Shown here: in pieces, positions 16,641 through 24,959 of the stretch
How positions within the stretch are numbered: the first letter of the stretch is position 1
Layout of the letters: every line of letters begins with the position of its first letter
From: an uncultured Chlorobiaceae bacterium
GTDB lineage: Bacteria > Bacteroidota > Chlorobiia > Chlorobiales > Chlorobiaceae
Direction of reading: 5' to 3'
Length of the DNA stretch: 50,077 nt
NCBI GenBank assembly: GCA_903851385.1
Contig: CAINOC010000032.1
Span: 1-50,077, forward strand
Position numbers and translations under genes: made by a program
The notes under the pieces: generated by a model
What the model was told of the DNA's origin: nothing
Database searches by the model: none
What the model saw: the letters and a program-made list of their open reading frames with translations, nothing else

Positions 16641-18823
16641 AACTCGGGATGACCCGTCTGCCATAGTCCAAAGCTCAGGACGTCTGCAAGGGTTTCAAAC
16701 TCCTTGGTTTTGCTGTTTCCCATCCCGTGCCCTGCTTTATCGTCAGCAAAAAAGAGTACAGGTTTGCCCGACGAAGTGGCCTGCTGAAGCCTGGCTGCAA
16801 ATTTAGCCGGTTGCCAGGCAATAACTCTCGGGTCGTTAAGTCCTGTGGTGACAAGTGTTGCCGGGTAGGCTACGTGATCCCTGATATTGAGGTAAGGGTC
16901 CATGGCAATGAGCGCCTTGCACTCGTTCTCGTTTTTAACTGTTCCGAACTCAGGCACGTTCACCGGCCCATTGGGACTCTCTTCTCCGCGCAGCGGGTTC
17001 AGTGCGCCCACCTGGGGAATCACAGCGGCAAAAAGGTCTGGCCGTTCAGCCAGGGCCATTCCTACAAGAATTCCTCCTGCGCTTGCTCCATTGATAGCGA
17101 TCCTGCCGGGCCCGGTATATCCCTTTTTCTCAAGATATTCTGCGCAGCTGATAAGATCTTTCCAGGTATTCGGTTTTGTGGCTTTCATTCCTTCGGTGTG
17201 CCAGGCATCGCCGCACTCTCCGCCTCCTCTTACATGAGCAATCGCCATAACCCCCCCCTTATCTGTCCAGAGCAGCATGCCGGGACTGAAAAACGGGGTG
17301 ATCGATTTTCCGTATGCTCCGTATCCGTAGAGCAATGTGGGGTTTTGGCTGTTTTTCACCAACCCTTTTTTATACACAAGTGACAGTGGCACCAGAACAC
17401 CGTCATGTGATGGAATCATCAGCTCTTCAACCACAAGGTCACGGTATTCCGGGTATTCGGCAGGGGAGGAGAGTGTCTCCTTGCTGAACGCGTTTTTCGC
17501 TGCATCAAATCGATACCGCCGATAGTCGTTACTCCATCCTGCTATAATCACCCAGAGATCAGAAAAGAGGAACCCTTTTGAAGAGAGGCCTATTGTCCCG
17601 GCTTTGAACGGCAGTTTCAGCTCTCTCTCTTTACCATCGCCACTGGCTTTTCGGAACAGCTTTGCTTCAACACCGTTCAGCGATTGCGTGTAATAGAGAG
17701 CATCTTTGGTAAGCGCGAAAGAGGTCAGCATTGCCTTGGGGTCTTCCGGAACAACTGTTTTTGCATTGCCGATGTCAGGGTTGCGGATCGAGGTTTTTAC
17801 AACCTTGAAGCGGGATGCGTTTTTTGGCGTATAGAGGTAGAGCTCATCTTTGGTGGCGGCATAATCATGAATGTCGTCCTCGGGAGCAAAGAGTTTTTTC
17901 CAGCTTATTTTTTTCTCTGTCAACATGGCCACTGGTGCATAATACATGGTCAGCCGCGGGTCAACGTTTGAGACTACAGCAAAAAGGTATCCGCTCTTTC
18001 TGTCATAATCAACAGACGGTATATCTTCACTTCGGATGTGAAGCTCCGGATTTGTCGCCTTTGAAAAGATTTCACGGTCGGATGATGGATCACTGCCTAT
18101 ACGGTGCAGAAATGTTTTGCTGTCGTACTGCGGGTTCTGTCCAGGGTGTTCCAGAGGCTGCAGGCGGTTGTAGAGAAACCCGCTTCCGTCCTTGACCCAT
18201 GACGGTGAGGCAAACCTGCACCGGTCGATTTTTTCCGGGTACAGTTTTTTTGATGCGACATCCATGATCAAGAGAACACTGTCTTCAGATCCGTTTGCCG
18301 ATACTGAAAGAACAATTTTCGACCCGTTTTCAGTGGCGGAAACTCCGTTGATGACATACTCTTTCCCGCTGCTGGCAAAAAAAGCCCGGGCATCAAACAG
18401 AAGCGTCTCTTTACCCTTGAAGGTGTCTCGGAAATAGAGCTTGCCGGTTTCGTCCTTCGGTGTCTGTTTTAGATAGAAATAACGGTTGTTGTCCGTGATG
18501 GAGAGGTTGTATGCTTTCGAAGCTTTCCGCTTGTCGAAATCCTGCATTTTTTCAATGAGTGCACTTCGGCCGGGGATTCTCTGCAGGGTTGACTTTGCAT
18601 AATCTGACTGCTCTTTGATCCACTTCTGTACATCGGCGTTTTCAAGATTCTCCAGAGAACGGAAGTTGTCTGTCACTTTAATTCCGAAATACTTTTCCAC
18701 AACAGGGGATGAAGTCGGAAGAGAAAGTCGTGTTGGCTGGATATTCTGTTCTGCTCCTGCAGGTATGATCGGCGCAAGCAGAAAAAGGGCGCTTAAAAGA
18801 GCGATGGAGTGCTTTACAGTCAT
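16628..18823 (-). CDS. prolyl oligopeptidase (S9A), exported
   Basis: About 731 aa from ATG 18823, chosen because it opens directly into a signal peptide (LLSALFLLAPIIPAGAEQ); the frame extends 25 codons further upstream. An N-terminal seven-bladed propeller region is followed by an alpha/beta-hydrolase domain. The nucleophile elbow is GASAGGILVG, and the His lies in DKAGHGMGN near the C-terminus. It cleaves short peptides after proline in the periplasm. Minus strand, 102 bp downstream of the pseudouridine synthase gene. Confidence 0.92.
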   Translation of the reverse strand: MTVKHSIALLSALFLLAPIIPAGAEQNIQPTRLSLPTSSPVVEKYFGIKVTDNFRSLENLENADVQKWIKEQSDYAKSTLQRIPGRSALIEKMQDFDKRKASKAYNLSITDNNRYFYLKQTPKDETGKLYFRDTFKGKETLLFDARAFFASSGKEYVINGVSATENGSKIVLSVSANGSEDSVLLIMDVASKKLYPEKIDRCRFASPSWVKDGSGFLYNRLQPLEHPGQNPQYDSKTFLHRIGSDPSSDREIFSKATNPELHIRSEDIPSVDYDRKSGYLFAVVSNVDPRLTMYYAPVAMLTEKKISWKKLFAPEDDIHDYAATKDELYLYTPKNASRFKVVKTSIRNPDIGNAKTVVPEDPKAMLTSFALTKDALYYTQSLNGVEAKLFRKASGDGKERELKLPFKAGTIGLSSKGFLFSDLWVIIAGWSNDYRRYRFDAAKNAFSKETLSSPAEYPEYRDLVVEELMIPSHDGVLVPLSLVYKKGLVKNSQNPTLLYGYGAYGKSITPFFSPGMLLWTDKGGVMAIAHVRGGGECGDAWHTEGMKATKPNTWKDLISCAEYLEKKGYTGPGRIAINGASAGGILVGMALAERPDLFAAVIPQVGALNPLRGEESPNGPVNVPEFGTVKNENECKALIAMDPYLNIRDHVAYPATLVTTGLNDPRVIAWQPAKFAARLQQATSSGKPVLFFADDKAGHGMGNSKTKEFETLADVLSFGLWQTGHPEFQVK

Positions 18824-18925
18824 AATGCTAGGGTATAGGGATATAAATAAAGAAATGAATAATGAGGATACTCTTATCAATGAAAAAAAGCAAACCATGA
18901 AGAGGAATGAGCGGGTGGCGGCGCT

Positions 18926-19975
18926 TCAGAGAGAAGCCTGAGCCACAGCGGAACGGATTTTTCCCAGTGCGCTCAGCATATCCTCAGGCATCGGAGCCGT
19001 GAAGGAGAGAGGTTCCTGAGTTATTGGCTGATGAAATGAGAGTCTCTCTGCATGCAGAGCCTGACGCGGCAGCAGTTCAAGCAGGTTTTTGACAAAACTT
19101 TCGCTTCTGCTGAAAGGGAGGGTACGTATACTTGCCCCACCATAAGTTTCGTCACCAAGAATCTGATGGCCGAGGTGCTGCATGTGAGCCCTTATTTGAT
19201 GGGTCCGCCCGGTGTGGAGTGTGAGAGAAAGCACCGAAAACCAGTAGAGATCTTCACTGACTGCATAGTCAGTAATTGCTGTTTTACCGTCCTTTCCTTC
19301 ATAAGGGAAGTTCGCCATGACCTTGCGGTCTTTTTTTGATCGTCCGATATTTGTTGTTATGGTGCCTGCCGAAATAGCGGGAATACCCCATACAATGGCC
19401 TTGTATATTTTTACCACTTTGCGATCAGCAAACTGGCGGGCAAGGCGGTGGAGCGCCAAAGGATTTTTTGCAATAATGATGAGTCCTGAAGTGTTCTTGT
19501 CGAGCCGGTGAACAATACCAGGACGGAGTTCTGATTTGTCAAGCTCATCTCCATCTTTGCCGATATGATGAAGAATCGCGTTAGCCAGTGTGCCCGTCCA
19601 GTTGCCGAATGCCGGGTGCACCACCATGCCGGGTTTCTTGTTGATAACCATCAGATCCTCATCCTCATAAATAATATCTATCGGAATATCTTCCGCAGCG
19701 AGTTCAGGTGCAGGTGGACGCAGCAGGGTAAACTGTATCAGATCGCACGATTTGATGCGGTAATTGGATTTCACCACTTTTTCATTCACCAGCACACGAC
19801 CCTCCTCAATAGCCTCCTGAACCTTGTTGCGCGTGGCATTTTCCACCTGCTGTGTCAGGTACTGGTCGATACGCATCGGGGTCTGCATCTTGCTTACCTG
19901 CAGGGTGATTTTTTTCGGTTCAAGAGCCTCTTCGTTCTCTTGCCCTGATTCGTTTTTTACCGGCTGATTTTGCAT
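18926..19975 (-). CDS. RluA/RluD-family pseudouridine synthase
   Basis: About 349 aa from ATG 19975; the frame extends upstream to 20053, but those residues would overlap the divergent lpd gene and lack similarity to the family. It carries an N-terminal S4 RNA-binding domain (RIDQYLTQQVENATRNKV onward), then the catalytic domain with GIVHRLDKNTSGLII containing the catalytic Asp. S4 plus RluA domain suggests the RluD group (large-subunit rRNA helix 69), but the target cannot be fixed from sequence. A leading acidic tail is not conserved. Confidence 0.88.
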   Translation of the reverse strand: MQNQPVKNESGQENEEALEPKKITLQVSKMQTPMRIDQYLTQQVENATRNKVQEAIEEGRVLVNEKVVKSNYRIKSCDLIQFTLLRPPAPELAAEDIPIDIIYEDEDLMVINKKPGMVVHPAFGNWTGTLANAILHHIGKDGDELDKSELRPGIVHRLDKNTSGLIIIAKNPLALHRLARQFADRKVVKIYKAIVWGIPAISAGTITTNIGRSKKDRKVMANFPYEGKDGKTAITDYAVSEDLYWFSVLSLTLHTGRTHQIRAHMQHLGHQILGDETYGGASIRTLPFSRSESFVKNLLELLPRQALHAERLSFHQPITQEPLSFTAPMPEDMLSALGKIRSAVAQASL

Positions 19976-20042
19976 TTTATAAAACTTGAATACTCCGAAC
20001 AATACATTTCCCCCATAAGTATAACAAAACCTTACCATATCT

Positions 20043-21587
20043 ATGCATTCCATGCAACAGTTGTCTGCGGAGCCCGGTATTACCTTCGATCTTGCCGTTA
20101 TCGGTTCAGGCCCAGGAGGCTATGAAGCTGCACTTCGGGCCGCCAAAGCAGGGATGAAGGTCTGCATAATCGAAAAAGCAGCATTGGGCGGAGTGTGCAT
20201 CAACTGGGGTTGTATTCCAACAAAAGCCCTTTTGAGGAGCGCGGAGGTATTCGATCTCTGTAATAAAGCGGCATCCTTCGGTCTCAAGCTTCAGCCGGGG
20301 ACTGTCGATCTTGCTGAAGCAGTTAAACGCAGTCGCAACGTTGTGCTGAAAATGTCCAAAGGAGTTGCTTTCATGCTTCGCCGTGCAGGTGTTGATGTCA
20401 GGCTGGGGGAGGCGGTTTTCAGTACACCGCACGATCTTGATATTTTTCGCGACGGTGAGCGTGTTGATGGTGTCAGTGCCCGTCATATCATTATAGCGTC
20501 CGGAGCGCATTCCAGATCGTTGCCGGGTCTTGAGCCCGACGGAAACCGTATTATAACCAGCAGGGAAGCTCTTGTCCTGAAGTCAGTTCCGGCCTCAATG
20601 ATTGTCGTTGGTGGTGGAGCTATCGGCGTTGAAATGGCATGGTTTTACGCAATGGCCGGGAGTGCGGTGACTCTGGTGGAGTTGATGCCCCGGCTCCTCC
20701 CGCTCGAAGATGAAGAAATTGCCGAAGCCCTCAAACGCTCACTCCAGAAAGCAGGTATCACCGTTGCAACAGGCGCGAAACTCGAGCGTGTCACCGTAGA
20801 AGGGGATAAGGTAACCGCCCATCTAAATGACAACCCACTGCCCACTGTCCTCCCCCAGCCCCCAGCACTCAGCACTCAGCACTCAGAACTCAGCACTCAG
20901 CACTCAGAACTCAGCACTCAGCACTCAGAACTCAGCACTCAGCACTCAGAACTCAGCACTCAGCACTCAGAACTTCCCCTGCTAACTGCCGACTATCTTC
21001 TCGTCGCAGTCGGTGTAAGCGCCAACAGCAACGGCCTGGGTCTTGAAAATACTGGAGTAGAAACTTCACGGGGTTTTATTGTGACAGATAGTGCTTGCAG
21101 AACCTCAGTCGGCCATATTTTTGCTATTGGAGATGTCCGGGGAGGAATGATGCTTGCCCACAAGGCTTCGGCTGAAGCTGCTATTGCCGTTCAGACCATA
21201 GCAGGCATACCTTCTCATTCTCTGGATGACTCCATGATTCCTCGATGTGTCTATGCCGAACCCTCTGTCGCAAGCATCGGGCTCAGTGAAAAAGAGGCCG
21301 AAGAGCGCGGTTATAAGGTTAACGTCGGTCGTTCAATGTTTGCAGCCTCCGGCAAGGCGAATGCCTTTGGCAATCTTGAGGGGCTGGTAAAGCTGGTTTT
21401 TAGTGCTGCAGATGGTCGTTTGCTTGGCGCTCACGTTGTGGGACATGGTGCGGTTGAGTTGATCGGGGAGCTCACGCTGGCGCGACGGCTTTCTGTTACC
21501 GCCGAAATCCTTGCCGGTACCATACACGCACATCCTACCCTTTCGGAATCAATAAAAGAGGCGGCGGAAAATGCTCTGCAGGAGTGA
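20043..21587 (+). CDS. lpd: dihydrolipoamide dehydrogenase with repeat insertion
   Basis: A 514-aa flavoprotein disulfide reductase (E3). The FAD motif GSGPGGYEAALRAA is at the N-terminus, the redox disulfide lies in GGVCINWGCIPTK, the NAD motif VGGGAIGVEMAWF is near residue 185, and the His-Glu dyad is in HAHPTLSESI near the C-terminus. Residues of about 263-317 are an in-frame insert between two strands of the NAD domain, encoded by a heptamer array (STQHSEL repeated five times). All catalytic motifs are intact on both sides, so the enzyme may still work. E3 normally serves 2-oxoacid dehydrogenase or glycine cleavage complexes; no partner gene is nearby. Confidence 0.9.
   Translation: MHSMQQLSAEPGITFDLAVIGSGPGGYEAALRAAKAGMKVCIIEKAALGGVCINWGCIPTKALLRSAEVFDLCNKAASFGLKLQPGTVDLAEAVKRSRNVVLKMSKGVAFMLRRAGVDVRLGEAVFSTPHDLDIFRDGERVDGVSARHIIIASGAHSRSLPGLEPDGNRIITSREALVLKSVPASMIVVGGGAIGVEMAWFYAMAGSAVTLVELMPRLLPLEDEEIAEALKRSLQKAGITVATGAKLERVTVEGDKVTAHLNDNPLPTVLPQPPALSTQHSELSTQHSELSTQHSELSTQHSELSTQHSELPLLTADYLLVAVGVSANSNGLGLENTGVETSRGFIVTDSACRTSVGHIFAIGDVRGGMMLAHKASAEAAIAVQTIAGIPSHSLDDSMIPRCVYAEPSVASIGLSEKEAEERGYKVNVGRSMFAASGKANAFGNLEGLVKLVFSAADGRLLGAHVVGHGAVELIGELTLARRLSVTAEILAGTIHAHPTLSESIKEAAENALQE
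20861..20973 (+). repeat. heptamer array inserted in lpd
   Basis: Five 21-bp units, each two CTCAGCA heptamers plus one CTCAGAA, translate as STQHSEL. Flanks at about 20829-20860 and 20974-20995 carry CTGCC/CTGCTAA motifs like those bordering intergenic arrays, so the whole inserted block is probably about 165 bp. Confidence 0.95.
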
Positions 21588-21792
21588 CGGATGAACCTGT
21601 TCAGCTTATGGTCTATCTCCTGATAAAAAAAACGTCTCAAACTCTTGCTCAGTTTAGGAAAAGCATTTTCTATTGTCTTTCTAAAAGCATAAATTCAATG
21701 TCTATTATTGAAAATCTTTAAAACAGTAAGCCTTTTTCGGTGAATGATTTTCCAGGGTTCACGGTGTGAAGGTATCAACTAAACGATCAATT

Positions 21793-22968
21793 ATGAGTCA
21801 GACTGAAACAGCTGCAAAAAAAACTGCTGCAAAGAAAACAGGTGCGGTGAAGGTAAAGGCGGATGCAACGGTTACAACTGCTCCGGAAGCAACAAAAGCA
21901 GCAAAACCTGCTGCTAAAAAGAAGTCAGGTCTTGCTTTCCCGTTTACAGCAATTGTAGGTCAGGAGGAAATGAAGCTCAGTCTGATCCTCAATATCATTG
22001 ATCCGAGGATTGGCGGTGTGCTGGTCATGGGCCACAGGGGTACAGGAAAAAGTACAACTGTCAGGGCGCTTGCCGAAGTGCTTCCTTTGATCGAAAGGGT
22101 AGAGGGTGATACCTATAACCGTACTCTTGAGCAGTATCTTGAAGCTGAAGATGGCAAAAAAGGAGCCAAGGCTCTTGACGCTGCTTCAATCAGGACTGAA
22201 AAAATTCCGGTTCCGGTTGTCGACCTTCCGCTCGGCGCTACCGAAGACCGTGTTTGCGGTACAATCGATATCGAACAGGCTCTCACCAGCGGTGTAAAAG
22301 CATTTGAACCTGGTCTTCTAGCCCAGGCAAACCGCGGGTTCCTCTATATTGACGAGGTTAACCTCCTCGACGACCATCTTGTTGACGTTCTGCTCGACGT
22401 TGCCGCAAGCGGTAAAAACGTTGTTGAACGCGAAGGTATCAGTATTCGCCACCCTGCACGTTTTGTGCTTGTCGGTTCCGGCAACCCCGAGGAAGGAGAG
22501 CTTCGCCCTCAGCTTCTCGACCGTTTCGGTCTGCATGCGCGTATCATCACTATTCTTGATATCGCAAAGAGAGTCGACATCGTCAAACGCCGCCGTGAGT
22601 TCGATGAAGATCCTGATGCCTTTATGAAAAAGTATAACCGCGAACAGCTGAAGCTTCAGAAAAAGATCCAGCAGGCAAAAGATCTCCTTCCCGAAGTTAC
22701 CATGACCGATGCTGTCCTTACCGATATAGCCAGGCTCTGCATGAATCTCGGTATTGATGGTCACCGTGGTGAACTTACCATAACCCGAACTGCTTATGCA
22801 CATGCCGCTTTCCTTGGAGAGACGGTTGTTACCATGAAGCATGTCAAAGAGATTGCAGGCCTCTGTCTTCGCCACCGTCTGCGCAAGGATCCCCTTGAAA
22901 CACTCGATGCCGGGGAGAAAATTGACCGTGAACTCGCTAAAGTCCTCGGAGAGGCAGAAGCAGTATAA
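21793..22968 (+). CDS. bchI: magnesium chelatase subunit I
   Basis: An AAA+ ATPase that with BchD drives Mg insertion into protoporphyrin IX by the large subunit. From ATG 21793 (a GTG at 21766 is the alternative) about 391 aa. The first 45 residues are an Ala/Lys-rich tail, after which the core starts at FPFTAIVGQEEMK. Walker A is GHRGTGKST (about 79-87), Walker B is LYIDEVNLLDD, and sensor residues lie in the GSGNPEEGELRPQLLDRFG block. Its stop overlaps the bchD start by one base (TAATG), so the two are coupled. Confidence 0.95.
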   Translation: MSQTETAAKKTAAKKTGAVKVKADATVTTAPEATKAAKPAAKKKSGLAFPFTAIVGQEEMKLSLILNIIDPRIGGVLVMGHRGTGKSTTVRALAEVLPLIERVEGDTYNRTLEQYLEAEDGKKGAKALDAASIRTEKIPVPVVDLPLGATEDRVCGTIDIEQALTSGVKAFEPGLLAQANRGFLYIDEVNLLDDHLVDVLLDVAASGKNVVEREGISIRHPARFVLVGSGNPEEGELRPQLLDRFGLHARIITILDIAKRVDIVKRRREFDEDPDAFMKKYNREQLKLQKKIQQAKDLLPEVTMTDAVLTDIARLCMNLGIDGHRGELTITRTAYAHAAFLGETVVTMKHVKEIAGLCLRHRLRKDPLETLDAGEKIDRELAKVLGEAEAV

Positions 22969-24827
22969 TGATGATAGCCTTTACCGATATTGTTGGAATG
23001 GATCTGGCCAAGCAGGCACTCATGCTGCTGGCCGTTGATTCTGAACTTGGCGGAGTGGTTATTCCATCGGCCGTAGGGTCGGGAAAATCAACTATTGCCA
23101 GGGCCTTTGCCGATATTCTTCCCAAAGGCACCCCTTTTGTAGAACTGCCTCTTAATGTTACCGAAGATCGTCTGATCGGTGGTGTTGATCTTGAGGCAAC
23201 GCTTGCCACCGGTATCCGTGTTGTCCAGCATGGTGTGCTCTCGAAGGCCAATGGAGGCGTTCTCTATGTCGACTCCATCAGTCTTCTCGACAGCTCCGCC
23301 GTGTCGCACATCATGGATGCTATTTCACGCGGCGAGGTTCTTGTCGAGCGTGAAGGTCTCAGTGAGGTGCATCCTGCAAAGTTCATGCTTGTGGGCACCT
23401 ATGATCCAACTGATGGCGAGGTACGGATGGGCCTGCTTGACAGGATTGGCATTATTGTTCCCTTTACTGCTCAGAACGACTACAGGGCTCGCAAAAAAAT
23501 TGTCAACATCGTACTCGGCAAGAGGGACGAAGAGGATACCAAAGATGAGCTGAACATGCTTGCCGGTCTTATCCAGGCTGCCCGTGAGCAGTTGCCGCAC
23601 GTTTCCATAACCAGCGAACAGGTGCAGGCGCTTATACAGACGGCGATCAGTCTTGGTGTCGAGGGCAACCGTGTTGATATTTTTACAGTTCGTGCCGCAA
23701 TAGCCAGCGCAGCACTTGCTCAGCGCAGCGATGTTGAGGAAGAGGATATGAAGCTGGCCATCAAGCTTGTGCTTATTCCCCGTGCTACCCGCATGCCCGA
23801 CAGGGAAGCTGCAGCAGACGAGATGCCCCCTCAGGAAGAGCCTCCCCAGGACGAAGAGCCTGAAGGCGAGGATGAAGAGGCTCCAGCCGATACTCCGGAT
23901 GCCGAAGCCGAAGAAGAGCAAAAAGAGACGCCCGACATGATTGAGGAGCTGATGATGGATGCTGTTGAAATGGAGCTTCCAGACAACATTCTCAATATCT
24001 CTCTGGCATCAAAAAAGAAAACTACCACAGGAAGCCGTGGTGAAGCGCTCAATAATCGTCGGGGACGTTTTGTCAGAGCCCAGCCCGGTGAGATGCGCAC
24101 CAATAAAGTTGCGCTTATTCCAACACTTATTTCCGCTGCACCTTGGCAGGAGACCCGCAGGCGTGACAGCAAGATGGCTGGCAGAGCGAAAACAGCTCTT
24201 CTTATCACGAAAGATGACGTAAAGATCAAGCGCTTCCGCGACAAGTCCGGCACGCTCTTTATTTTCATGGTTGATGCGTCAGGCTCCATGGCCCTGAATC
24301 GTATGCGCCAGGCCAAGGGTGCAGTAGCAAGCCTTCTGCAGAATGCCTATGTGCATCGCGATCAGGTTTCACTTATCTCGTTCCGTGGAAAGCAGGCCCA
24401 GGTTCTCCTGCCGCCTTCGCAGAGTGTGGATCGCGCAAAACGCGAACTTGACGTCCTTCCCACAGGAGGCGGTACACCACTCGCTTCGGCGCTCTATCTC
24501 GGATGGGAAACTGCCAAGCAGGCGAGAACCAAAGGTATTTCCCAGATCATGTTTGTGCTCATCACTGACGGACGTGGAAACATCGGCCTCCAGGCCACCT
24601 TTGACCCGAATGCTGAAAAGCTGCCGAAAGAAGAGCTTGAAAAGGAGATCGAAGCACTATCTCTTTCTATCCAGGCTGATGGTGTTGCTTCTATCGTCAT
24701 CGATACCCAGATGAACTATCTTTCGAGAGGTGAAGCGCCAAAACTTGCCCAGAAACTTGGCGGACGTTACTTCTACCTGCCGAACGCTAAAGCAGAGCAG
24801 ATTGTTGAAGCAGCATTGAGTTTTTAA
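22968..24827 (+). CDS. bchD: magnesium chelatase subunit D
   Basis: A 619-aa platform for the BchI ring. The N-terminal AAA+ domain (about 1-270) keeps a P-loop, VGSGKST. A Glu/Pro/Asp-rich linker (about 285-330) follows, and a C-terminal von Willebrand A domain has the MIDAS motif DASGSM near residue 437 and GGGTPLASAL. The start codon is shared with the bchI stop (a second ATG follows at once). A strong terminator 9 bp downstream separates it from bchH. Confidence 0.95.
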   Translation: MMIAFTDIVGMDLAKQALMLLAVDSELGGVVIPSAVGSGKSTIARAFADILPKGTPFVELPLNVTEDRLIGGVDLEATLATGIRVVQHGVLSKANGGVLYVDSISLLDSSAVSHIMDAISRGEVLVEREGLSEVHPAKFMLVGTYDPTDGEVRMGLLDRIGIIVPFTAQNDYRARKKIVNIVLGKRDEEDTKDELNMLAGLIQAAREQLPHVSITSEQVQALIQTAISLGVEGNRVDIFTVRAAIASAALAQRSDVEEEDMKLAIKLVLIPRATRMPDREAAADEMPPQEEPPQDEEPEGEDEEAPADTPDAEAEEEQKETPDMIEELMMDAVEMELPDNILNISLASKKKTTTGSRGEALNNRRGRFVRAQPGEMRTNKVALIPTLISAAPWQETRRRDSKMAGRAKTALLITKDDVKIKRFRDKSGTLFIFMVDASGSMALNRMRQAKGAVASLLQNAYVHRDQVSLISFRGKQAQVLLPPSQSVDRAKRELDVLPTGGGTPLASALYLGWETAKQARTKGISQIMFVLITDGRGNIGLQATFDPNAEKLPKEELEKEIEALSLSIQADGVASIVIDTQMNYLSRGEAPKLAQKLGGRYFYLPNAKAEQIVEAALSF

Positions 24828-24835
24828 TGTTTAAT

Positions 24836-24872
24836 GGCCTTTCCGGTGTTGTTCGCTGGAAAGGCCTTTTTT
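24836..24872 (+). terminator. rho-independent terminator after bchD
   Basis: GGCCTTTCC (24836-24844) pairs with GGAAAGGCC (24858-24866), followed by T6. It would end or attenuate the bchID transcript before bchH. Confidence 0.85.
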
Positions 24873-24959
24873 CGGATTTATCCCCCCTCTTTTATACATT
24901 AGATGGACTTTGTTGTTTACAAAAGTTAAACCTCTAATTCGTACCTACTTATTACCATC

